A stretch of 14,862 nt of DNA from Candidatus Cloacimonadota bacterium (GTDB lineage Bacteria > Cloacimonadota > Cloacimonadia > Cloacimonadales > JAJBBL01). Location of the stretch: assembly GCA_020532365.1 (NCBI GenBank), contig JAJBBL010000182.1, forward strand, positions 1 to 14,862. Reading direction: 5' to 3'. The notes below the pieces were generated by a model that ran no database searches, had not been told where the DNA came from, and saw only the letters and a program-made list of their open reading frames with translations. How positions within the stretch are numbered: the stretch's first letter is position 1; each line of letters begins with the position of its first letter. A program made the translations under genes and the position numbers. Below, piece by piece: positions 1-6,387 of this stretch.

Positions 1-192
1 ACCAACGGTAGCCAATTCTTTATTATCACTGCTAAAGAGGGAACCCCTTGGCTTGACGGTAAACACACCGTTATCGGTAAAGTGGTAAAGGGAATGGATG
101 TTGTGCATAAGATTGAAAACTTACCAAGAGATAGTAGAGATAATCCGCTTGAAGAGAACCAAGCAACCATTAAGAAAGTAACTGTTAAATAA
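1..192 (+). CDS. Peptidyl-prolyl cis-trans isomerase, cyclophilin type (3' end only)
   Basis: This is the last 63 codons of a cyclophilin (Pro_isomerase, PF00160) whose start lies left of the window. Frame 1 is open from base 1 to a TAA at 190-192. The visible part carries the family signatures NGSQFFI (residues 2-8 of the fragment) and TPWLDGKHTVIG (16-27), which in the family line the active-site cleft and the following strand. Cyclophilins catalyse cis-trans isomerisation of X-Pro bonds during protein folding. Whether this one is cytoplasmic or exported cannot be told without its N-terminus. The gene converges on the minus-strand cluster to its right and is separated from it by a strong hairpin at 214-245. 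The family call is nearly certain; the specific paralog cannot be named. Confidence 0.95.
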   Translation, partial: TNGSQFFIITAKEGTPWLDGKHTVIGKVVKGMDVVHKIENLPRDSRDNPLEENQATIKKVTVK

Positions 193-213
193 GCATTAAG
201 CTATAGAAAACAT

Positions 214-250
214 AAGGAGCTCACTTCAATTGAAGAGAGCTCCTTTTTTA
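214..250. terminator. Bidirectional intrinsic terminator between convergent genes
   Basis: AAGGAGCTC (214-222) pairs perfectly with GAGCTCCTT (237-245). After an A/A mismatch the stem continues as CTTCAA/TTGAAG (224-235), giving a long hairpin. A run of T follows on the + strand (243-249). On the minus strand the sequence leaving the hairpin is also T-rich (ATGTTTTC). The position between two convergent stop codons (192 and 289) fits termination in both directions. Confidence 0.85.
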
Positions 251-288
251 TTACGCTTGTTATTTACTTATCGTTTGTGTGGTTGAAG

Positions 289-1554
289 CTACGTTTTTAG
301 CTTCTTTTTCTCAGCAGCGGGGAAGAGGATATTGTTGAGGATTAGTCTATATCCGGGTGAGTTTTTGTGTAGGCTAAGGTTGGTCTCAGGGTCACCGATA
401 CGGTGTGCATAATCTTCAGGATCGTGTCCTCCATAGAAGGTAAAGGTACCTTTACCGAGATTACCGTGTAGATATTTAACTACATCTTCACCTGGTGCTT
501 CACCAAGGATGATCACTGCTGGTTTAACAAACTCTTTATAGAAAGCGGTTGTTTGTCCCATAAATCCGTTTACGATTGAGGTATGGCACTGTGTTAGCAT
601 AGTTGGCACGGGGTCAAACTTTGCCGAGAAATCAAACAGGGCAAAGAAGTCTTGATCGGCGTTACTGAGTTTTCGTTTTTCACTTGTGTCTATGCTGGAG
701 AACTCATACTTATAGGGATTAGGTGTTAGAGTATAATTTTCGAAAGCAAAAGTACGTGAGAAGTCGAGTTTACTTTGATAGTTTGGGTCTAAGGGGTCTC
801 CGTCGATTTGTTCTTCTACTATATCTATTCCTGCTGCTGATAGTGCGATATCGAGCGTCTCAGTAGCAGCGCACATAGCAAACAAAAAGCCACCGTTAAC
901 CACATATTCTCTGATATGTTCGGCTATGGTATGTTTAAGTTGCCAGACTTTATTGAAGCCATTTCTTTTAGCCATTGCTTCATTGACTCTGACGTCTTCC
1001 TGATACCAGTCACTTGTTCTATAGCTACCGTAAAACTTGCCATATTGTCCGGTAAAGTCTTCGTGGTGCAGATGTAGCCAGTCATAATCTTTTAGGGCAC
1101 CGGAGAGCACTTCCTCATCCCAGATTTTATCATATTTAATTTCGGCATAGGTGAGTGCAAGTGTAACCGCATCGTCCCAGGGGAGCGAGTTAGGCGGTGT
1201 ATACACTGCAATTTTTGGCTCTTGTTCGAGGTTAATGACCTCCATATTAGACTCATTCATAGTTGAGTAAATCGAGGCTAAGTCAGCGGTTCCAACAGTT
1301 TGATAGCTTACGCCACGTATATTACACACGCTCATTATCTCTTTTGAATCTTCAATGAGAAAAGAGCCGTCTCGATAGTTCAGGAGCCATTTAACGTTTA
1401 GTTGCTGTATAAGCGCATAAAAAGCGACGCCATAAGCTTTTAAGTGGTCGGTTTGAGATAGATCCATAGGGATAAGAATTTCGGCAGCAAGTTGATGCAC
1501 CAAGCTCAACAGGACAAAAACGATGAGTAGGAATAAAAGGGAATGTAGTCTCAT
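289..1554 (-). CDS. Secreted conserved protein of the so-called 'asparagine synthetase B' family (function unknown)
   Basis: This 421-residue protein starts with a signal peptide: MRLHS, a hydrophobic stretch to about residue 20, and a likely signal peptidase cut after HQLAA. The mature part matches, from memory, a protein common in Bacteroidota and relatives that databases often label 'asparagine synthetase B'. Recognisable blocks are EILIPMD and LKAYG just after the signal, WLLNYR (56-61), LPWDDAVTLALTYAEI (124-139), HLHHEDFTGQYGKFYG (161-176), GGFLFAMCAATET, FMGQTTAF, FTFYGGHDPEDY and NSPGYRLILNN near the end. There is no N-terminal Cys nucleophile (Ntn amidotransferase) and no SGGxDS PP-loop, so asparagine synthesis is not supported. 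The FLFAMC and FYGGHDPED blocks suggest a glutamine-amidotransferase-like fold, but that is inference. The start is ambiguous: a TTG at 1572 would overlap the hemW stop by 4 nt (TTGA), and the ATG at 1554 lies 14 nt after it. Neither has a clear Shine-Dalgarno. ATG was preferred. It is probably the last gene of the lepB-hemW operon. Confidence 0.85.
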   Translation of the reverse strand: MRLHSLLFLLIVFVLLSLVHQLAAEILIPMDLSQTDHLKAYGVAFYALIQQLNVKWLLNYRDGSFLIEDSKEIMSVCNIRGVSYQTVGTADLASIYSTMNESNMEVINLEQEPKIAVYTPPNSLPWDDAVTLALTYAEIKYDKIWDEEVLSGALKDYDWLHLHHEDFTGQYGKFYGSYRTSDWYQEDVRVNEAMAKRNGFNKVWQLKHTIAEHIREYVVNGGFLFAMCAATETLDIALSAAGIDIVEEQIDGDPLDPNYQSKLDFSRTFAFENYTLTPNPYKYEFSSIDTSEKRKLSNADQDFFALFDFSAKFDPVPTMLTQCHTSIVNGFMGQTTAFYKEFVKPAVIILGEAPGEDVVKYLHGNLGKGTFTFYGGHDPEDYAHRIGDPETNLSLHKNSPGYRLILNNILFPAAEKKKLKT

Positions 1555-1568
1555 ATTTCGTTTACCGT

Positions 1569-2663
1569 TCAAACAAAGTCGCTTAAAATCTCATTAGATA
1601 CAAAGTAAGCCTTTGAGTTTAGATAGACTCTTTGTTCATCCACGACTATAAAATCGTTATATTTTTTTAGCTGCTTACTGTATCGTTTTAGCAGGTCGTC
1701 ACCAAACTGTTCATTATATTGCATAATATTTATCCCATCGGTCAATCTTAACCCCTGTATTATAAAGTCTTTCCTTTTTGTTTCTAAGCTCTGCTCTTCA
1801 GTGTTAGGGTACATCGTCTTTTCTTGAACAGACTTATAATAGTCAGCCAAGTTAGACGGGTTTGCATATCTCTTATCGTCAACATAGCCATGTGCACTGG
1901 CTCCAAACCCTAAATAGTTTTTAGTCTTCCAATACGCCAAGTTATGTTCAGACTGATACCCCTCACGAGCGAAGTTAGAGAGCTCATAATGAGTATACCC
2001 CTCTTTTGTCAGAGCTTCAACTATATAACCATAAAAGGTTGAAATTATTTCATCATCAGGTGTTTGATAGTTTTGTTTTGCAAAGGGGGTATCTTCTTCG
2101 ATACTAAGACAGTAAGTCGAGATATGTTCGGGGTTTAGCTCAATAAGTGTCTTAATATTAGAGGCTATATTATCCAAAGTCTGACGTTCGAGACCATACA
2201 TCAGGTCTAACGAAATATTGTTAAAGCCTGCATCGCGGCACATCTCAAAACATTTCAAGTTATCCTCTGAGTTATGTAGTCGCCCCAAAGATTTGAGCTC
2301 TTTATTGTTGAACGATTGAGCTCCTAAACTTAACCTGTTTATAGGTAGCTCGCTCAATTTTTCAAGATACTCCTGATCTATAGTGGCCGGATTTACCTCT
2401 AAAGTTGCCTCTTTAAGCTGAACAAGGTCAAACTTTTCAAGAATCATCTTTAGCTGATCAGGTTTCAACAGGCTTGGCGTACCTCCACCGAAATAAATTG
2501 TGTGAGGTTTAGCGTCTATATGTTCAAGGTATAGGTCAATCTCTTTCGAAAGGGTTTCAAGATATCGCTCTTTTTCATTTTGATTATCACTTACCGAATA
2601 GAAGCTACAGTAGGGGCATTTTCTGATGCAAAAGGGGATATGAAGGTAGATATATCTGATCAT
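1569..2663 (-). CDS. hemW: Radical SAM heme chaperone HemW (HemN-like)
   Basis: A 364-residue radical SAM protein, the usual length for HemW and shorter than true HemN. The CxxxCxxC cluster motif is at C12, C16 and C19 (CIRKCPYC), followed by FGGGTPS at 58-64, which binds S-adenosylmethionine. LSLGAQSFN and GFNNISLDLMYGLERQT are typical later blocks. The C-terminal part (GFGASAHGY, YANPSNLADYY, then a winged-helix-like region) is the HemN_C domain. HemW binds heme and hands it to acceptor proteins; it is regularly annotated as coproporphyrinogen oxidase, which the motif CPYCSF without the HemN CxC extension argues against. The ATG overlaps the lepB stop as ATGA (2660-2663), a strong sign of translational coupling. 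The next gene begins within 15 nt of its own stop. The call is confident; the specific heme acceptor is unknown. Confidence 0.93.
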   Translation of the reverse strand: MIRYIYLHIPFCIRKCPYCSFYSVSDNQNEKERYLETLSKEIDLYLEHIDAKPHTIYFGGGTPSLLKPDQLKMILEKFDLVQLKEATLEVNPATIDQEYLEKLSELPINRLSLGAQSFNNKELKSLGRLHNSEDNLKCFEMCRDAGFNNISLDLMYGLERQTLDNIASNIKTLIELNPEHISTYCLSIEEDTPFAKQNYQTPDDEIISTFYGYIVEALTKEGYTHYELSNFAREGYQSEHNLAYWKTKNYLGFGASAHGYVDDKRYANPSNLADYYKSVQEKTMYPNTEEQSLETKRKDFIIQGLRLTDGINIMQYNEQFGDDLLKRYSKQLKKYNDFIVVDEQRVYLNSKAYFVSNEILSDFV

Positions 2664-3316
2664 TTAATCGACTTAAATATACGCTCCCATCTAACCCCAT
2701 CATACCCTGTTGACCAGAAGATGAATAGGGGCGATCCAGTGATGTCTTCTCTTTCTAAAAGCCCCCAGTAACGGCTATCGGCACTATAGTCTCGGTTATC
2801 GCCCAAGACAAAGTAATGTCCTTCGGGTACGGTCATTGGCCCATAATCATCCCGTTGTGATATTATTCGAGGGTCGAGATACTGTTCATATCCGCCGATA
2901 TATTTCTCATCATTAACGTAGAGCTCTTTTCTTATCATCTCAATTTTATCCCCAGGCATTCCAATTACTCGTTTGACAACATTCTTTTTTTCGTGATAGT
3001 GGAAGAAGAATTTGCTTTTATTCCAGTAGATAGGGGGGATGATTTTTACGAAATTTTCTTTAGGTGGGTGTAGCGGATCGGCAGGATAGCGGAAGGTTAC
3101 AATATCGTCTCGTTTAGGGTCGGTAAAGAAGTATTTCATTTTATTTGCGACAAGGTAGTCACCGACGAGTAGCGTCGACTCCATAGACCCAGTCGGTATT
3201 TTAAAGTTTTGGAAGGTATAGTTTCTGATAATCATAGCCACAACAAAGGCAAAGAGTATTGCTTCCAGCCAGTCTTGTGCCCAGTTTTTCTTTCTAACTA
3301 TCTTTTTCTTTTTCAT
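2660..3316 (-). CDS. lepB: Signal peptidase I
   Basis: A 218-residue type I signal peptidase (family S26) that cleaves signal peptides from exported preproteins at the outer face of the cytoplasmic membrane. A basic N-terminus (MKKKKIVRKK) is followed by a single membrane segment at about 17-30. Box B, PTGSMESTL, contains the catalytic Ser44. Box D, VKRVIGMPGD, contains the catalytic Lys115. Box E, VLGDNRDYSADSRYWG, follows at about 170-185. A hydrophilic insert rich in Lys and aromatic residues (around 91-112) lies before box D. The start ATG at 3316 has a Shine-Dalgarno AAGGA 6 nt upstream (complement of 3323-3327). Overlap with hemW by ATGA places both in one operon. The 99-nt gap to the upstream secreted-protein gene could hold a promoter, but no clear -35/-10 pair was seen. 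Confidence 0.96.
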   Translation of the reverse strand: MKKKKIVRKKNWAQDWLEAILFAFVVAMIIRNYTFQNFKIPTGSMESTLLVGDYLVANKMKYFFTDPKRDDIVTFRYPADPLHPPKENFVKIIPPIYWNKSKFFFHYHEKKNVVKRVIGMPGDKIEMIRKELYVNDEKYIGGYEQYLDPRIISQRDDYGPMTVPEGHYFVLGDNRDYSADSRYWGLLEREDITGSPLFIFWSTGYDGVRWERIFKSIK

Positions 3317-3415
3317 TGTAAATCCTTTTTAAGGTATCCGACGTAGCAGTTATTACCTTTAATCGTAAGGTATATAACACTATAGCATATCGTATGTTTT
3401 GAAGTCATAATTGAA

Positions 3416-3889
3416 TTACTTAGCTCTTTTCTTCCCTTTAGCAGGTTTTGGCGGGTCTTGAAGGGCTATGGCGAGCTCACGTTTACGCACTTGTGCTGAA
3501 GAGCCACTTTCGATGACAAATTCTGTAGAGGCAATACGTCCTGTAGAGGGTTGGGTAATCTCGATTCTAACTGTCTCACCAATTGACCAGTCTACCGGTG
3601 CTTTAGCGAGTCCAGGAAAGTTTCCTAAGTTAAATCTGACGTTATAGTAGGTCCCTTCCATATCAATGTAGCAGTGTGGCAACTCATCGGTAAGCACATA
3701 ATCAGGTCTCCCGACGATCCAGGCACGGAACTTAAGTGAGCCCTCTTCCGGGTAAATAACATTATCGGGGTAGCTACCGCCAAAGTCGTAGATCTCTTGT
3801 ACCACCATTTTGGGGACAGTCATCTGTCCGAAAGCACTACTGACCAGGAGTAGCAAGAAGGTAACGGATAATAGTATAACTTTTCTCAT
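3416..3889 (-). CDS. Small secreted protein of unknown function
   Basis: A 157-residue protein with a textbook signal peptide: MRKVILL, a hydrophobic core to about residue 17, and probable cleavage after SSAFG or AFGQ. The mature part is about 135 residues, with many alternating hydrophobic/polar stretches (LKFRAWIV, YNVRFNLGNF, ETVRIEIT, TEFVIESG). This suggests a single beta-rich domain acting in the periplasm or outside the cell. There is a single Cys, in LPHCYID. The end is basic and proline/lysine rich (PPKPAKGKKRAK). No known family was recognised. The start is well supported by AAAGGAGAG 5-6 nt before the ATG (complement strand, about 3892-3901). It lies 99 nt upstream of lepB on the same strand and just downstream of the tRNA, so it may or may not share a transcript with lepB. 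Confidence 0.82.
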   Translation of the reverse strand: MRKVILLSVTFLLLLVSSAFGQMTVPKMVVQEIYDFGGSYPDNVIYPEEGSLKFRAWIVGRPDYVLTDELPHCYIDMEGTYYNVRFNLGNFPGLAKAPVDWSIGETVRIEITQPSTGRIASTEFVIESGSSAQVRKRELAIALQDPPKPAKGKKRAK

Positions 3890-3919
3890 TTATCTCTCCT
3901 TTCCATAAGTTATTAAAAA

Positions 3920-3996
3920 TGGCACGCCCGAAGGGATTCGAACCCCTAACCCTCTGATCCGAAGTCAGATGCTCTATCCGATTGAACTACGGGCGC
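3920..3996 (-). tRNA. tRNA-Arg (anticodon UCG, reads CGA)
   Basis: The minus strand folds as a complete 77-nt cloverleaf. The acceptor stem is GCGCCCG/CGGGCGT (a G-U pair at 1:72). The D arm carries the usual TAGTTCAATCGGATAGAGC form. The anticodon stem TCTGA/TCAGA encloses loop CTTCGGA, with anticodon TCG. The T arm is AGGGG-TTCGAAT-CCCTT. The discriminator base is G and the CCA end is encoded (3920-3922). The anticodon identifies arginine. An ORF running rightwards through the opposite strand of this gene is not credible. Confidence 0.96.
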
Positions 3997-4046
3997 ACTT
4001 ATAGCAATGAAAAAAAGAATGTGATAGCTGTCTACTTATTTTTCAT

Positions 4047-4071
4047 AGATCTTCATTGTAAAGAAAGATCT
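4047..4071. repeat. Inverted repeat upstream of umuDC
   Basis: AGATCTT and AAGATCT form a perfect 7-bp dyad with an 11-base spacer. Each arm contains a GATC. It sits about 190 bp before umuD and 50 bp upstream of the tRNA 5' end. It could be an operator or an RNA stem; nothing else in the sequence tells which. Confidence 0.4.
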
Positions 4072-4207
4072 CTAACGAGTCTAATCGCTTATAGGGTTAA
4101 CAACTCACCTCATAACTTGTTTCCCCTGTTAATTACTAGCAACTGTCAGCCTGCTGTTAGGTTACATATTTGTATGATAATCAGGATAAGCATGGGGAAA
4201 TTACTGC

Positions 4208-4236
4208 TTGACCAGATTTCGTTTACTACGGAGAAT
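4208..4236 (+). promoter_or_regulatory. Candidate sigma70-type promoter of umuDC
   Basis: TTGACC (4208-4213) and GAGAAT (4231-4236) are separated by exactly 17 bp. Five of six and four of six bases match the consensus. Transcription would start near 4243, only a few bases before the Shine-Dalgarno AAGGAG (4249-4254), giving a very short leader. This is a pattern match only, so confidence is low. Confidence 0.3.
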
Positions 4237-4262
4237 GATTCAGGAAATAAGGAGATTAGACC

Positions 4263-4721
4263 ATGAGCGACAAAGATAGAGTAATGAAGACAGACCATAC
4301 AATTAAGTCAGTATTTCGGTACGACTCCAAAAAGAAGATTTTACGCCCTTTGATCGGGATGAAGATACCTGCTGGGTTTCCTTCTCCTGCACAGGACTAT
4401 ATCGAAGGGACGCTTGATCTAAACGAGTTTTTGATAAGCCATCCAGCTTCTACCTATTTTGTTCGAGTAGAGGGTAATTCGATGATCAATGCTGGTATAT
4501 TCCCTGACGATTTACTAATCGTGGATCGTTCTTTGGAGCCGTCTCACAATAAAGTAGTTATAGCATTAGTGGATGGGGAGTTAACGGTAAAGAGGTTGAA
4601 GGTAATAGATGGTAGATATATATTAGCTCCTGAGAATGAGGATTATGAGCCGATAGAGGTTGAAGAGTGGATGGATATGTTAGTTTGGGGCGTGGTCACT
4701 TATGTCATCCATAAGCTCTGA
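4263..4721 (+). CDS. umuD: UmuD-type S24 peptidase, DNA polymerase V subunit
   Basis: A 152-residue UmuD/LexA-family protein. In the family, RecA filaments trigger self-cleavage and the shortened UmuD' dimer joins UmuC to form the error-prone polymerase V. The block GFPSPAQDYIE (38-48) is diagnostic of UmuD. Cleavage is expected between A37 and G38, since A-G fits the LexA-type site (E. coli UmuD uses C-G). The catalytic Ser73 lies in VEGNSM and the catalytic Lys110 in LTVKRLK; both are present, so the protease should be active. There is no N-terminal helix-turn-helix DNA-binding domain, which rules out LexA. The start ATG has AAGGAG 8 nt upstream. The gene overlaps umuC by 20 nt, as expected for a coupled umuDC operon, and regulation by LexA is likely from the family though no operator was identified. 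Confidence 0.95.
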   Translation: MSDKDRVMKTDHTIKSVFRYDSKKKILRPLIGMKIPAGFPSPAQDYIEGTLDLNEFLISHPASTYFVRVEGNSMINAGIFPDDLLIVDRSLEPSHNKVVIALVDGELTVKRLKVIDGRYILAPENEDYEPIEVEEWMDMLVWGVVTYVIHKL

Positions 4722-6009
4722 TACTCAGGCACGGTCGGGCTCTAATATATTTGCGCTGATCGACTGCAATCATTTTTATGCTTCTTGTGAGCGTGTATTC
4801 CAACCGGAGCTGGAGAATCGCCCAGTTGTTGTGCTCTCCAACAATGACGGTTGTGTAGTTGCTCTAACTCCTGAGGCTAAGGGTGTTGGAATAGTGAGAG
4901 GCACCCCTTATTTCAAGATTAAGCACCTAATTAAAAAGCATAACATAGCGGTATTTTCTTCCAACTATTCACTTTATGGAGATATGTCTTGCCGGGTGAT
5001 GTCAAATCTTTCTCTGTTGAGTCCGGAGGTTGAAATTTACTCAATAGACGAGGCTTTTTTATCATTAGACGGGATGGATAGATCAGAGCTAATCTCTTAT
5101 GGACAAATGGTTCGTAAGGCGATTAGAAAAAACACAGGGATCCCTGTTTCCATTGGTATTGCGAATACAAAAACTTTAGCCAAAGTTGCCAATCATATTG
5201 CCAAAAGGGTTAGGGAGCATAGCGGTGTTTTTGTGATGTTAGAAGACTCTCTTAGAGAAGAGGTTTTAAAGGGGATGCCTGTTGGCGACATTTGGGGCGT
5301 AGGACCGCGTAACGCCAAAAAACTAAACAGTATCGGAATCACAAATGCCTGGCAGCTGACTCAGCTCGACGATAAGTGGATAAGGGATAAGATGACGGTA
5401 GTGGGGTTGAGGACAGTTGAAGAATTGCGCGGCAACTCCTGTCTCGACTTAGAGATGGTTAAAGAGCCGAAGAAGAGTATAATTAGCTCCCGATCATTCG
5501 GCACCCCTGTAGAGTCTTTAGAACACCTTTTAGAGGCAGTTTCCACCTATTGCTGGATTGCCACCGAGAAGCTCAGAGAACAAGGGTCACTGGCAAGGCG
5601 TATTCTTGTTTACATTACCACCAACCGTTTCAAGGAAGAGCCACAATATGCCAACTATAAAGAGATAGAGCTCAAGGCGTATACTGCCTATCCGCCAGAC
5701 TTTATAACCCCTGTTTCGGATGCGCTGACTAAAATGTATCGAAAGGGGTACAAGTATAAGAAAGCGGGGGTAATGATTTCCGATATTATTCAAGAGGAGA
5801 GCGCCCCTTACGATTTATTTGAACCATCTTATAATGACGATAAAAGATCGCAAGTAATGGAATGTGTCGACAATATTAACAAAAAATGGGGTAGTCATAC
5901 CATCTATTTTGCCTCCTCCGGGATCAAAAAAGAGTGGCAAATGAAGCGTGAGATGCTTTCAAATCGCTATACAACTAACTGGAATGAGCTTTTAAAGGTC
6001 AAGGCTTAG
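4702..6009 (+). CDS. umuC: UmuC-type Y-family DNA polymerase (polymerase V catalytic subunit)
   Basis: A 435-residue translesion polymerase, close to the usual length of about 420. The palm begins with FALIDCNHFYASCER (17-31), whose D21 is a metal ligand. YSIDEAFL supplies the second acidic pair, D116 and E117. VSIGIANTKTLAKVANHIAK is the conserved helix of the palm, and GVGPRNAKKLNSIGI is the helix-hairpin-helix of the thumb. The little-finger domain follows (SFGTPVESLEHL). The last 50 residues (MECVDNINKKWG, IYFASSGI, WQMKREMLSNRYTTNW) are the UmuC C-terminal DUF4113-like tail, so the protein is complete. The start used overlaps umuD by 20 nt and gives about 14 extra residues before the conserved core. 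With UmuD' it would copy damaged DNA in the cytoplasm with low fidelity. Confidence 0.95.
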   Translation: MSSISSDTQARSGSNIFALIDCNHFYASCERVFQPELENRPVVVLSNNDGCVVALTPEAKGVGIVRGTPYFKIKHLIKKHNIAVFSSNYSLYGDMSCRVMSNLSLLSPEVEIYSIDEAFLSLDGMDRSELISYGQMVRKAIRKNTGIPVSIGIANTKTLAKVANHIAKRVREHSGVFVMLEDSLREEVLKGMPVGDIWGVGPRNAKKLNSIGITNAWQLTQLDDKWIRDKMTVVGLRTVEELRGNSCLDLEMVKEPKKSIISSRSFGTPVESLEHLLEAVSTYCWIATEKLREQGSLARRILVYITTNRFKEEPQYANYKEIELKAYTAYPPDFITPVSDALTKMYRKGYKYKKAGVMISDIIQEESAPYDLFEPSYNDDKRSQVMECVDNINKKWGSHTIYFASSGIKKEWQMKREMLSNRYTTNWNELLKVKA

Positions 6010-6312
6010 GCTGTTAATATGTGCGACAGATTCGCTCTTTTTACCAATATAAATACAGTTTTTTTAGATTGAGAAATGCCCTGTAGTGAAAAAAAGTAAG
6101 TAGGCCCAAAACAGAGTGAAAAAGATCCAGAAATAGGCTGTAAGTAATACCCTTTTCGTCCATATTAACTCACCCTCATCCTATAGGAACCTAAGGAGAA
6201 TAGTCGTAGGCGGCCTATATCCGCCTACGACTATTCTCCTTACTATCCCCTTAGGTGAAGGTTTTTATTTGATTGGCAGGCAATGAGATACAGAGATGAG
6301 GCGAAATAGTCT
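6010..6312. other. Spacer between umuC and the restriction-modification operon
   Basis: No convincing complete gene is present. On the minus strand, 6166-6064 encodes in one frame a strongly membrane-like peptide (KRVLLTAYFWIFFTLFWAYL) but with no ATG, GTG or TTG to start it. The only well-placed start, ATG at 6163 with GGTGAG before it, reads a different frame (40 codons, stop 6041-6043). This may be a decayed gene end. The right half contains a 22-bp perfect inverted repeat (described separately) followed by a T-run at 6262-6266. Confidence 0.5.
6192..6242. repeat. 22-bp perfect inverted repeat with 7-base loop, probable terminator
   Basis: The arm 6192-6213 is exactly the reverse complement of 6221-6242, leaving loop CCTATAT. 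The arm begins TAAGGAGAATAG and ends GTAGGCGG. An overlapping alternative pair CCTAAGG (6190-6196)/CCTTAGG (6249-6255) embraces it, and five Ts follow at 6262-6266. It could terminate umuDC transcription, and readthrough from the right as well. The length and perfection are greater than most terminators show, so a small mobile or structural element is an alternative. Confidence 0.65.
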
Positions 6313-6328
6313 TTGACACTTTATCAAA

Positions 6329-6373
6329 TTTGGTCTGATTGGGACACAGCAAGGGCGGAATTGTCCGACCAAA
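6329..6373 (+). promoter_or_regulatory. Bulged stem-loop in the leader of the restriction-modification operon
   Basis: TTTGGTC (6329-6335) pairs with GACCAAA (6367-6373), and GGACA (6342-6346) pairs with TGTCC (6362-6366). The result is a 12-bp stem with a 6-base bulge on the left and a 15-base loop. The stem ends two bases before the Shine-Dalgarno AGGGGG (6376-6381) of the first gene, so it could act as an operator or as an RNA element affecting translation. A consensus -35 TTGACA lies at 6313-6318 without an obvious -10. Confidence 0.4.
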
Positions 6374-6387
6374 ATAGGGGGTCTATT

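Larger units (their letters stand above)
3997..4262. other. Intergenic region between divergent tRNA-Arg and umuDC
   Basis: No credible gene is present. The one long frame here begins at a TTG inside the tRNA's opposite strand and has no ribosome binding site. The region should hold the promoters for tRNA-Arg (leftward) and umuDC (rightward). It contains an inverted repeat, AGATCTT (4047-4053) and AAGATCT (4065-4071), with a GATC in each arm. A second imperfect dyad around CATA-TTTG-TATG lies at about 4168-4179. No E. coli-type LexA box (CTGT-N8-ACAG) was found; SOS boxes differ between phyla, so one in another form cannot be excluded. Confidence 0.6.

Noticed and set aside
289..1572. Asparagine synthetase B function
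   Set aside because: The name is common for homologs, but a signal peptide replaces the catalytic N-terminal Cys and no PP-loop motif is present.
3920..3996. tRNA-Arg as an integration site for the R-M operon
   Set aside because: No integrase and no repeat of the tRNA 3' end was found. The tRNA 3' end also faces left, away from the R-M genes, with umuDC in between.
3982..4266. 94-codon + strand frame between the tRNA and umuD
   Set aside because: It begins at a TTG inside the opposite strand of tRNA-Arg, has no ribosome binding site, and the translation resembles no protein. It ends by chance just after the umuD start.
6313..6387. 25-codon N-terminal extension of the unknown R-M operon gene from a TTG
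   Set aside because: The TTG coincides with a -35-like TTGACA and the extension would cross the leader stem. ATG 6388 has a strong AGGGGG at the right distance.
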